From Thermococcales archaeon 44_46 (GTDB lineage: Archaea > Methanobacteriota_B > Thermococci > Thermococcales > Thermococcaceae): a stretch of 6,893 nt of DNA. The DNA lies in contig LGET01000085.1 in NCBI GenBank assembly GCA_001507935.1, forward strand, positions 1 to 6,893, in the 5' to 3' direction. Below are positions 1-5,382 of the stretch, in pieces. The position numbers and the translations under genes are program-made. The notes under the pieces were generated by a model. That model saw only the letters and a list, made by a program, of their open reading frames with translations. It had not been told where the DNA came from and did not search any database. Numbering within the stretch: position 1 is the stretch's first letter; each line of letters opens with the position of its first letter.

Positions 1-1
1 C

Positions 2-73
2 CTGCTTGGGGTAATGTGTTATGGTCTGAAAATCCTCCTCAGAGTCAAATACTGTTTAAATAACAGGGGGTGA
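2..73 (+). CDS. possible 3' end of an upstream gene (partial)
   Basis: The frame beginning at base 2 is open for 23 codons and stops with TGA at 71-73. It reads as a basic, moderately hydrophobic tail ending KYCLNNRG and uses AGA/AGG arginine codons like its neighbours. A second frame from base 1 also stays open to TAA at 61-63, so the choice rests on codon flavour alone. If real, this is the C-terminus of a gene directly upstream of the UbiA operon. I do not recognise the family, and the fragment is too short to exclude plain non-coding sequence. Confidence 0.3.
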   Translation: MLGVMCYGLKILLRVKYCLNNRG

Positions 74-93
74 AACTAAACACGCCCAATTTA

Positions 94-111
94 GTGAAAA
101 CACTTATAAAC
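94..111 (+). promoter_or_regulatory. archaeal promoter (BRE + TATA) of the UbiA operon
   Basis: A purine-rich BRE-like GTGAAAAC (94-101) directly precedes a TATA-like CTTATAAAC (103-111). An archaeal start about 25 nt downstream of the TATA centre falls near 130-133, just ahead of the GGTGAT ribosome site at 133-138. That gives a leader of about 10 nt before ATG 142. The same layout of TATA, about 25 nt, SD and ATG recurs at uspA and gcvT in this window. Inferred from spacing and motif only. Confidence 0.6.
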
Positions 112-132
112 CTTTCTGGGAAGGTGTTGAGT

Positions 133-138
133 GGTGAT
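133..138 (+). promoter_or_regulatory. Shine-Dalgarno site deciding the UbiA start
   Basis: GGTGAT matches the core of the archaeal SD (complement of the 16S 3' end, GGAGGTGATC) and lies 3 nt before ATG 142. The gcvT gene in this window has the identical GGTGAT-3 nt-ATG arrangement. The longer in-frame option, GTG at 70, would translate this SD as Gly-Asp and would lie upstream of the predicted transcription start. Confidence 0.65.
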
Positions 139-141
139 GGT

Positions 142-936
142 ATGCTAAAGGCCGTAATAAAAAACACCAGGATAGTCGATGGTAAATCGTTCATAGGAAT
201 GGGCCTGCTCGGCTTGTTAATGAACTTTAGGCATAATCCCGATTTCAAAGGTGCTATTATACTTGTAATTTCATTAATATTATATGTTGCATACGCATTT
301 GCCATAAACAATTGTTTCGATGTTGACACCGATTTAAAAAATCCCCAAAAGAGGAACAAAAACCCAGTGGCAAGTGGGGAACTTAGCTTTAGGATGGGTA
401 TTATCTCTTCAGCCCTAATTGCAGCTCTGGGAGTGTTATTTGCGTTTTTCCTTAGTTATAGAGAGTTCATGATCTACATTTTAATGTTGTTGTTGGCTAC
501 TTTTTACTCAGCACCGCCGAGACTTAAAGCAAAGCCCATCGTAGATGTAGTATCACACGGGATATTTTTCGGAGCAATGCCCTTCATTTATGGTGCATAC
601 TTCGATGGGATTTTAACAAAGTATGAAATTGCAATAGCGATAGCTCTTCTTCTGTATTCATTCGCAATGGAGCTCAGAAACCATCTTGAGGACTATGAAA
701 GCGATTTAAAAGCAAATTTAAAGACTACTCCAATTGTCATTGGCAAGAAATTATCTGAGAAGCTTATATTGGCGTTTTCGGGTCTTTCAATAGCTCTCCT
801 CTTAACACTTCTCAACATCCCCTTTGGAGCCCTTGGGATAGCGATTGTAGGAGTTAGGGCGAGTTATAGACTCTTTGATGTTGTTGTCGTTTTTCTGCTA
901 CTCTTTCATGCTTTGAAAGCATTGCTGGGTGTATAG
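142..936 (+). CDS. UbiA-family membrane prenyltransferase
   Basis: This 264-residue polytopic membrane protein belongs to the UbiA superfamily. These Mg-dependent enzymes transfer a polyprenyl group from its diphosphate to an acceptor inside the membrane. Both Asp-rich motifs are present: N56xxxD60xxxD64 (NNCFDVDTD) and D184xxxD188 (DYESD), the latter after the LRNHLED stretch. The conserved YSAPPRLK loop is at 122-129. About eight or nine hydrophobic helices fill the rest, so the enzyme looks intact and active. The start at 142 is chosen from the SD at 133-138 and the promoter spacing; GTG 70 would add 24 residues. The acceptor cannot be read from sequence. Archaeal relatives include digeranylgeranylglyceryl phosphate synthase and decaprenyl-phosphoribose-type enzymes. 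Its neighbours, a UPF0104 membrane protein and a GT4 enzyme, favour a polyprenyl-lipid or glycolipid role. It is the first gene of the operon, and only 1 nt separates it from the next. Confidence 0.85.
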   Translation: MLKAVIKNTRIVDGKSFIGMGLLGLLMNFRHNPDFKGAIILVISLILYVAYAFAINNCFDVDTDLKNPQKRNKNPVASGELSFRMGIISSALIAALGVLFAFFLSYREFMIYILMLLLATFYSAPPRLKAKPIVDVVSHGIFFGAMPFIYGAYFDGILTKYEIAIAIALLLYSFAMELRNHLEDYESDLKANLKTTPIVIGKKLSEKLILAFSGLSIALLLTLLNIPFGALGIAIVGVRASYRLFDVVVVFLLLFHALKALLGV

Positions 937-937
937 T

Positions 938-1861
938 ATGAACAAAAAACGGATATTTGCTCTAATTGCACTTTTAATTTCACTTGCGTATCTATACAAG
1001 AGCATTAACCTTATCGAGCTTGAATTAGCCCTAAAAACTTCATCCCATGAGTACCTTCTTGTGGCTTTTATGCTTTCTGTTTTTACCATTATCTTATCTT
1101 CTCTTAGGTGGTATCTGTTCTTAAGAGAGGTTCAGGAAACGAGCTTCAGGAAAACTCTAAGAGCCTTTTTAAGTGGATATTATCTAATGACAATTCTCCC
1201 ACCAAGTGTGGGGCATATTGCAAAAGTCAAGCTCGTTGGGGGTGATTACTTCAAAGCCCTCTCTTCTCTCCTAATTGGACTGAGCACAGAACTGGTAGTG
1301 GTCTTTTTATTTGCCCTCATTTTTATCGGCTTCTTGAAGATTGGAATCCTCGGATTAATCATTATCTTGGTTGCCCTAATCTATGAAAAGGGCATTTACA
1401 AAGCTCTTGATTCTTTATTGGGTTTTTGGGAGATTTTTGGATTAAAAGGATTGGTGTCAACCCTTAGGGGTTATTTGGAGAGAATACATAAGGGATGGAG
1501 CGGAGCAAAGGAAAACAAGGCGATTTTTCTACTCTCGTTTTTGCTTTCTGTGGTGATAATTCTCCTTCAGGTCTATGGAATCATCGTAGTTGGAAAGGCA
1601 TTTAATTTGGAAATTTCAATGAAACAGGCTTTATATGGGTTTTTAATGAGCGTGCTCTTTGCTTCGGTTAGCGGTATTCCAGCGGGATTTGGGGCAAACG
1701 AGTTTGGACTTGTTCTTGGAATCGGCACCTCAACAAAAGCTACTGTAACGGCTTTTATTTATAAATTCCTCTTTCAGTACGTATACTCAATATTGGGTGC
1801 AGTTCTGTTTTATGGAGCATTAGATGAAGGTGGTGGATATGAGGGTAGCACTGGTCAGTGA
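938..1861 (+). CDS. LPG-synthase-TM / UPF0104 family integral membrane protein
   Basis: This 307-residue protein is largely hydrophobic, with roughly seven or eight membrane helices (about 6-22, 40-60, 108-150, 199-222, 234-250, 255-272, 277-299). Two signatures fit the family once called UPF0104, which includes the flippase-like membrane half of bacterial MprF and the membrane part of archaeal AglD-like proteins. These are the early SGYYLMTILPPSVGHIAKVKLV-type segment (near 81-102, around the LPPSVG turn) and the late SGIPAGFGANEFGL segment. No cytoplasmic transferase domain is attached. Family knowledge suggests lipid or lipid-linked sugar translocation; that role here is inference. ATG 938 is chosen with GGGTG at 927-931 as SD; a GTG at 929 would add three residues but lacks an SD. 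It starts 1 nt after the UbiA stop and overlaps the GT4 gene by 23 nt, implying translational coupling. Confidence 0.8.
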   Translation: MNKKRIFALIALLISLAYLYKSINLIELELALKTSSHEYLLVAFMLSVFTIILSSLRWYLFLREVQETSFRKTLRAFLSGYYLMTILPPSVGHIAKVKLVGGDYFKALSSLLIGLSTELVVVFLFALIFIGFLKIGILGLIIILVALIYEKGIYKALDSLLGFWEIFGLKGLVSTLRGYLERIHKGWSGAKENKAIFLLSFLLSVVIILLQVYGIIVVGKAFNLEISMKQALYGFLMSVLFASVSGIPAGFGANEFGLVLGIGTSTKATVTAFIYKFLFQYVYSILGAVLFYGALDEGGGYEGSTGQ

Positions 1862-2990
1862 CTGGTATTATCCAAAAATTGGAGGGGTTGCATCCCATAT
1901 GCACAATTTAGCCATAAAGCTCAGAGAAAGAGGACACGAGGTAGCGATAGTCACAAATAACAGAACCACTGGAAAGGAAGAGGAGCTCGAGAAACATGGA
2001 ATAGAACTTATAAAAATTCCTGGAATTATAAGCCCCCTTTTGGATGTAAACTTGACGTATGGGTTAAAGTCCTCAGAAGAGCTCAATGAATTTCTAGAGG
2101 ACTTTGATGTAATTCACTCTCACCACGCATTTACCCCCCTCGCTTTAAAAGCAGTTAAGGCCGGAAGGGCAATGGGAAAGGCCACTCTGCTCACAACACA
2201 CAGCATCTCTTTTGCCCATGAATCGAAGCTCTGGGAGGCCTTAGGATTCACAATTCCTCTTTTCACAAGCTATCTAAAGTATCCCCACCGAATAATAGCG
2301 GTGAGCAAGGCTGCAAAGGCTTTTATAGAGCATTTTACTTCAGTTCCAATCTCAATAGTGCCCAATGGGGTTGATGATAAACGTTTCTTCCCTGCGAAGA
2401 ATAGGGAAGAGATAAAAGCCAAGTTCGGACTTGAGGGCAATATAGTGCTCTATGTGAGCAGAATGAGCTACCGAAAAGGACCTCATGTGCTTTTGAATGC
2501 ATTTTCCAAAATAGAAGATGCCACCCTTGTAATGGCCGGGAGTGGAGAAATGCTTCCTTTCCTAAAAGCCCAAGCTAAATTCCTTGGAATAGAAGACAGG
2601 GTTGTATTTATGGGATATGTGCCGGATGACGTCCTTCCAGAGGTTTTTAGAATGGCAGATGTATTTGTACTACCATCAGTATCTTCGGAAGCATTTGGCA
2701 TAGTTGTCCTTGAAGCCATGGCTTCTGGAGTACCAGTTGTAGCTACAGACGTCGGTGGGATACCCGAAGTAGTTAAAGAAAATGAAGCCGGCCTTCTTGT
2801 ACCTCCAGGAAATGAACTTGAGCTGAGAGAGGCAATCCAGAAGCTTTTGAACGATGAAGAGCTAAGAAAGCAGTATGGAAGCAAGGGAAGAAAGGCTGTT
2901 GAGGAAAAGTATTCCTGGGATAAGGTCGTTGTGGAAATAGAAAAGATTTATGAGGAAATTCTCTCAAATATCCAGAGGGGAAATTCATGA
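1839..2990 (+). CDS. GT4-family glycosyltransferase (GT-B fold)
   Basis: This 383-residue retaining glycosyltransferase of family GT4 would transfer a sugar from a nucleotide-sugar donor to a lipid, sugar or small-molecule acceptor on the cytoplasmic face. The N-terminal Rossmann half begins MRVALVSDWYYPKIGGV, with the Gly-Gly acceptor loop near 15-16. The C-terminal donor half begins near 200. The phosphate-binding R208 and K213 lie in SRMSYRKG, and the catalytic EX7E motif is E284-E292 in SEAFGIVVLE, followed by AMASGVPVVATDVGG. Length is normal for the family and nothing essential is missing. ATG 1839 is chosen because GGTGG (1829-1833) is a good SD and MRVALVSD is a typical family start; ATG 1824 would add five residues. 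The frame overlaps the preceding membrane gene by 23 nt and ends in an ATGA overlap with the next. Donor and acceptor are unknown; the neighbours suggest a polyprenyl or membrane lipid acceptor. Confidence 0.9.
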   Translation: MRVALVSDWYYPKIGGVASHMHNLAIKLRERGHEVAIVTNNRTTGKEEELEKHGIELIKIPGIISPLLDVNLTYGLKSSEELNEFLEDFDVIHSHHAFTPLALKAVKAGRAMGKATLLTTHSISFAHESKLWEALGFTIPLFTSYLKYPHRIIAVSKAAKAFIEHFTSVPISIVPNGVDDKRFFPAKNREEIKAKFGLEGNIVLYVSRMSYRKGPHVLLNAFSKIEDATLVMAGSGEMLPFLKAQAKFLGIEDRVVFMGYVPDDVLPEVFRMADVFVLPSVSSEAFGIVVLEAMASGVPVVATDVGGIPEVVKENEAGLLVPPGNELELREAIQKLLNDEELRKQYGSKGRKAVEEKYSWDKVVVEIEKIYEEILSNIQRGNS

Positions 2991-3700
2991 GAATGGAGAG
3001 GCTGACATGGGAAGAATTTGAAATGGCAAAAGCCAAAGCATCCGCTATTCTTCTCCCCGTGGGCAGTGTCGAAGCTCATGGAAAGCACTTACCTTTAGGC
3101 ACTGATGTCTTTGCCCCCCTTGAAATTGCAAGGAGAGTTGAAAAAAAGCTGAAGGATAAAGGAATGGAGATTCTAGTAGCGCCTCCAATCTGGTATGGGC
3201 ACAGCTTTGTGCTGAACGTTTATCCGGGAACCATAAACGTGAAAGCAGACAGCTTGAGGAGATACGTTAGGGATGTGCTGAGTGAATTCGCAGAGGAGGG
3301 CTTTAAAAAGATAATCCTATTAAATGGGCATGGTGGAAACGTCTATCCACTTGTAGAGGCAAGTGAAGACGTTGCAGAGAGTTATGATGTCGAGATTGTC
3401 CTCATAAACTGGTGGATGGACTTCAGAAAAGAAATACTTGAAATATGTTCCTCCCAAGGGCACGCAGGAGAAGATGAGACCTCAGTAATGCTTGCAATAG
3501 CCCCAGAACTCGTCAAAATGGAGAAAGCAAAGGGAGAAAAGAAGATTTCTCCAGTTAGAGTAATAAGGAGAGACATAGGGTTTGAGCTTTTCCCGGACGG
3601 AGTCAATGATAATCCCCAAGGAGCAACAAGAGAAAGGGGAGAAAAGATTTTGGAAGTAGTTAGTGATAAAATATCAGAAATCCTGGAAGGAGTGCTATGA
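2987..3700 (+). CDS. creatininase-family metal-dependent amidohydrolase
   Basis: This 237-residue cytoplasmic protein belongs to the creatininase / ArfB / MftE family, whose members use two divalent metals to cleave C-N bonds of small amides. The metal ligands are visible: E29 and H31 in GSVEAHGKHLPLGTD, D40 of the same motif, H115 in NGHGGN, and the acidic cluster GHAGEDETS around E162-E164. The middle loop reads YGHSFVLNVYPGT, where many relatives carry an S-x-E-H-type stretch before FPGT, so the substrate pocket may differ. In archaea one member (ArfB) is a formamide hydrolase of flavin/F420 synthesis, but no such pathway gene lies here, so I do not transfer that name. The start at 2987 overlaps the GT4 stop as ATGA, with AGAGGGG (2973-2979) as SD; ATG 2993 is possible. 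The gene ends in another ATGA overlap with the next gene. Confidence 0.82.
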   Translation: MRMERLTWEEFEMAKAKASAILLPVGSVEAHGKHLPLGTDVFAPLEIARRVEKKLKDKGMEILVAPPIWYGHSFVLNVYPGTINVKADSLRRYVRDVLSEFAEEGFKKIILLNGHGGNVYPLVEASEDVAESYDVEIVLINWWMDFRKEILEICSSQGHAGEDETSVMLAIAPELVKMEKAKGEKKISPVRVIRRDIGFELFPDGVNDNPQGATRERGEKILEVVSDKISEILEGVL

Positions 3701-4347
3701 AAGAAGTCCTAAGAGAGATCGATACAAGGATAAAAAGACTTGAGGCTGAGATAGAGCTAATAGAAAGCAGGCTGGAGTTTTTGGACAAAATCGGGGCTAG
3801 TTCCAAGTATAAACTCCTGGAAAGACAGCAGAGCGCTGGCGAAATATATATACTGTTCTTCATGCTCTGGGGCTTTATAGGGCTGGTGCTCCTCCTATAC
3901 CTCAAATATAAGTATGCAGAGGTGCTGCCGTTCTCGCTAACCCCCTATATTCTTTTGATGGTTATTTTAATCCTCTTACCCGCTGTGTACTATGCAATCC
4001 CCTCCAGAAAACCCGAAGAAGAAACCCCGATGGACTACCTCAATAAAAGAGAAAGGATGGCACGTCTGCTCATAAATCGCTTTTACAAACCTCTGAAAGA
4101 GGCCCTCGAAAAAGACGACAAAGCCAAGTTAAAAGAGCTGGCAGAATATATAAGCGTGGGGGAGCTTGCAAGAGCTGCGGAAGAACTCAATGAGGGCAAT
4201 CCAAAGGCCATGGCATATGCCCTCTACATTTACCTTGCCAGGGATACCGTAAGTCCTGAAGAAATCCAAGAGGCCGTGGCACTTGTAAAAAACAAACCCT
4301 TAAAGCTACTGCTTTCAAAACTGCTTGAGGACTCGAGCAGGCAATGA
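3697..4347 (+). CDS. unrecognised membrane protein with two TM helices and coiled-coil flanks
   Basis: I do not recognise the family of this 216-residue protein. Residues 1-45 are a charged heptad-like helix (IDTRIKRLEAEIELIESRL region), probably a coiled coil. Two hydrophobic segments follow at about 50-69 and 81-101, separated by a short basic loop (KYKY). Residues 102-112 are a Pro/Glu linker. The rest, about 113-216, is helical and charged with Leu/Ala periodicity, resembling small helical-repeat modules. Both soluble ends are probably on the same, cytoplasmic, side (inference). Its ATG overlaps the creatininase stop as ATGA and GGAAGGAG just upstream is a strong SD, so it is the last gene of the operon. 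Codon use matches its neighbours. A scaffold or partner for the membrane enzymes upstream is conceivable, but nothing in the sequence proves it. Confidence 0.75.
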   Translation: MKEVLREIDTRIKRLEAEIELIESRLEFLDKIGASSKYKLLERQQSAGEIYILFFMLWGFIGLVLLLYLKYKYAEVLPFSLTPYILLMVILILLPAVYYAIPSRKPEEETPMDYLNKRERMARLLINRFYKPLKEALEKDDKAKLKELAEYISVGELARAAEELNEGNPKAMAYALYIYLARDTVSPEEIQEAVALVKNKPLKLLLSKLLEDSSRQ

Positions 4348-4360
4348 AAGGTTTTTAAAC
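4346..4360 (+). promoter_or_regulatory. promoter of the C/D box sRNA
   Basis: A purine-rich GAAAGG (4346-4351) acts as BRE ahead of TATA-like TTTTTAAAC (4352-4360). Start of transcription about 25 nt past the TATA centre falls at 4378-4382, which is the 5' edge of the sRNA terminal stem. The T5 run in the same motif could also help end the upstream operon, whose last stop codon is at 4345-4347. Confidence 0.6.
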
Positions 4361-4365
4361 TCAAG

Positions 4366-4382
4366 GGAAAAAGAAAGAATAA
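4366..4382 (-). terminator. oligo-T terminator of the usp gene
   Basis: Read on the minus strand, this is TTATTCTTTCTTTTTCC, a pyrimidine tract with a T5 run beginning about 60 nt after the usp stop codon. Archaeal RNA polymerase ends at such T tracts without a hairpin. A usp transcript ending here would contain the full antisense of the C/D sRNA. Confidence 0.45.
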
Positions 4383-4445
4383 CCGATGATGGCAACAGGG
4401 TAGCTACCGAATTTGATGTGGAAGCCGTTCCAGTCTGAGGTTATT
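4378..4445 (+). ncRNA. archaeal C/D box sRNA (2'-O-methylation guide)
   Basis: A 68-nt archaeal C/D guide RNA. The terminal stem AATAACC (4378-4384) pairs perfectly with GGTTATT (4439-4445). Box C is ATGATGG (4386-4392, one mismatch to RUGAUGA at its last base) and box D is CTGA (4435-4438). The stem directly abuts box D on one side. On the other it leaves exactly the three bulged bases G-A-T (4385-4387) required by a kink-turn before the sheared GA/UG core, which is strong structural support. Internal boxes are D' CCGA (4407-4410) and C' TTGATGT (4413-4419), with a 2-nt spacer. Guides are 4393-4406 (D') and 4420-4434 (D). It would bind L7Ae, Nop5 and fibrillarin and direct methylation opposite the fifth base upstream of each D box. 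A promoter is correctly spaced upstream. Its last five bases overlap the 3' end of the usp gene on the other strand. Confidence 0.85.
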
Positions 4446-5283
4446 CACACGGCACTAAAAGGACAGGGAGCTTTGAGTCCCTAACAACCCTTTCTGCCGT
4501 GCTTCCGAGCAGGAGGTCTTTTAGAACGCTCCTACCCTTTTTACCCACGACTATGAGCGAGCAGTTTTTAGCTATAGCAGTGCCCAGTATGGAGTGAGAA
4601 GCTATTCCTGTAAGCACCTCCGTCTTTACAGGGACTTCAAACGTCTTTGCGAATTCCTCAAGCTTTGTCTTTGCGTTCTCAATGTTTTTTTCGAGCTCCT
4701 CTGGCTTTCCGTAGTCCACGACATGGATAAGGGTTACCTCCTCAATGAGCTCTTCAAATTTCTTTGCAGCGTTTACAACCTTTTCAGAGCACCCAGAGAA
4801 GTCCAGTGCAACTAGGGGTCTCCTGAATATCTCCGTACAATTGGAGAGGCATTTAATTTTCTCTTCTTCCTCATCCCATTCGTATTTTACAACTAAGACC
4901 GGTTTTTTAGTTGCCCTAACGAGGTTTGAGGCGGTACTGCCGAGAAGCATTTGCCTTAGGATATTTTCACCTTTAGATGGGACAACAATTAAATCAACAT
5001 TCTTTTCTTGGGCTATTTCAGCTATTTCAAGCGAGGGTATCCCAATTTTTACAATGGGCTCAACATCAATTCCCTTTTTTCTCATTTCTTCGGCAAGCTT
5101 ATTTAGCTCCTCTTCGTCTATTCTCATGAGTTCTACTGCCCCTATATCCGTGGCTGTTATATCGACTACGTGAACCAGGTACAGCTTCTTGGCTCCGAGT
5201 TCAAAAAGCTGGGGAATGCATTCTCTGAGGCCATGTATAGAAACTTCGGAAAAGTCCGTTGGAAAGAGTATTTTTTCAAACAT
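4441..5283 (-). CDS. tandem universal stress protein (two UspA domains)
   Basis: This 280-residue cytoplasmic protein is made of two UspA domains, about 1-135 and 155-280, each starting with the typical beta strand and Asp (LFPTD10FS and LVALD161FS). The family binds ATP or acts as a stress-related switch; the exact role is unknown. The nucleotide motif G-2x-G-9x-G(S/T) is complete in domain 2 (G247, G250, G260-S261). In domain 1 the first Gly is Pro102, followed by G105 and G115-S116, so only domain 2 has the full consensus. The acidic linker carries C145 and C149 (CLSNC), and the chain ends in PCE. The start is supported by AGGTGG (5288-5293) 4 nt before the ATG. The gene is monocistronic with its own promoter in the 99-bp gap to the divergent gcvT. 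Its 3' end meets the sRNA gene. Confidence 0.88.
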   Translation of the reverse strand: MFEKILFPTDFSEVSIHGLRECIPQLFELGAKKLYLVHVVDITATDIGAVELMRIDEEELNKLAEEMRKKGIDVEPIVKIGIPSLEIAEIAQEKNVDLIVVPSKGENILRQMLLGSTASNLVRATKKPVLVVKYEWDEEEEKIKCLSNCTEIFRRPLVALDFSGCSEKVVNAAKKFEELIEEVTLIHVVDYGKPEELEKNIENAKTKLEEFAKTFEVPVKTEVLTGIASHSILGTAIAKNCSLIVVGKKGRSVLKDLLLGSTAERVVRDSKLPVLLVPCE

Positions 5284-5314
5284 GATACCACCTAAATATA
5301 TATTGTCATGGAGG

Positions 5315-5330
5315 TATTTAAGCCTTTAAG
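5315..5330 (-). promoter_or_regulatory. promoter of the usp gene
   Basis: On the minus strand the sequence reads CTTAAAGG then CTTAAATAC, a BRE-like/TATA pair. Initiation about 25 nt downstream of the TATA centre (near 5318) falls around 5293, at the SD AGGTGG, giving a leader of about 10 nt. The CTTAAA unit occurs twice, 8 nt apart, which is either coincidence or part of the factor-binding site. Confidence 0.55.
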
Positions 5331-5333
5331 AAG

Positions 5334-5351
5334 AAGGAAAACATTATATTT
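5334..5351 (+). promoter_or_regulatory. promoter of gcvT
   Basis: AAGGAAAAC (5334-5342) resembles a BRE, and CATTATATTT (5342-5351) is a TATA element. The expected start near 5370-5372 gives a leader of about 12 nt containing GGTGAT (5374-5379), 3 nt ahead of ATG 5383. Such a short leader leaves no room for a riboswitch. The TATA elements of gcvT and usp are about 25 bp apart, back to back, so bound transcription factors could interfere. Confidence 0.6.
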
Positions 5352-5382
5352 GAGATAAGCTTTACTTTATGGCGGTGATACT

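Noticed and set aside
70..141. GTG-initiated N-terminal extension of the UbiA protein
   Set aside because: It lacks a well-spaced SD, lies upstream of the predicted transcription start, and would translate the good GGTGAT site as coding sequence; ATG 142 fits better.
929..937. GTG start three codons ahead for the UPF0104 gene
   Set aside because: It would place the start inside the GGGTG motif that serves as SD for ATG 938.
1824..1838. Upstream ATG start for the GT4 gene
   Set aside because: GGTGG would be translated; ATG 1839 has the SD and gives the usual MRVALVSD family start.
2483..2884. 133-codon open frame on the minus strand within the GT4 gene
   Set aside because: It is Ser/Thr-rich antisense of a gene with clear GT4 motifs, has no promoter or SD, and is a shadow frame.
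4745..5173. 142-codon open frame on the plus strand within the usp gene
   Set aside because: It is a Ser/Phe-rich shadow of the Glu/Lys/Gly-rich Usp coding sequence and has no supporting signals.
5295..5304. AATATATATT as the usp or gcvT TATA box
   Set aside because: For usp it would place the transcription start inside the coding region; for gcvT it would give a leader of about 60 nt, whereas CATTATATTT at 5342 has the standard spacing. Kept only as a possible operator.
5352..5382. Glycine riboswitch ahead of gcvT
   Set aside because: The predicted leader is only about 12 nt, and no paired aptamer-like structure is present in the 99-bp gap.
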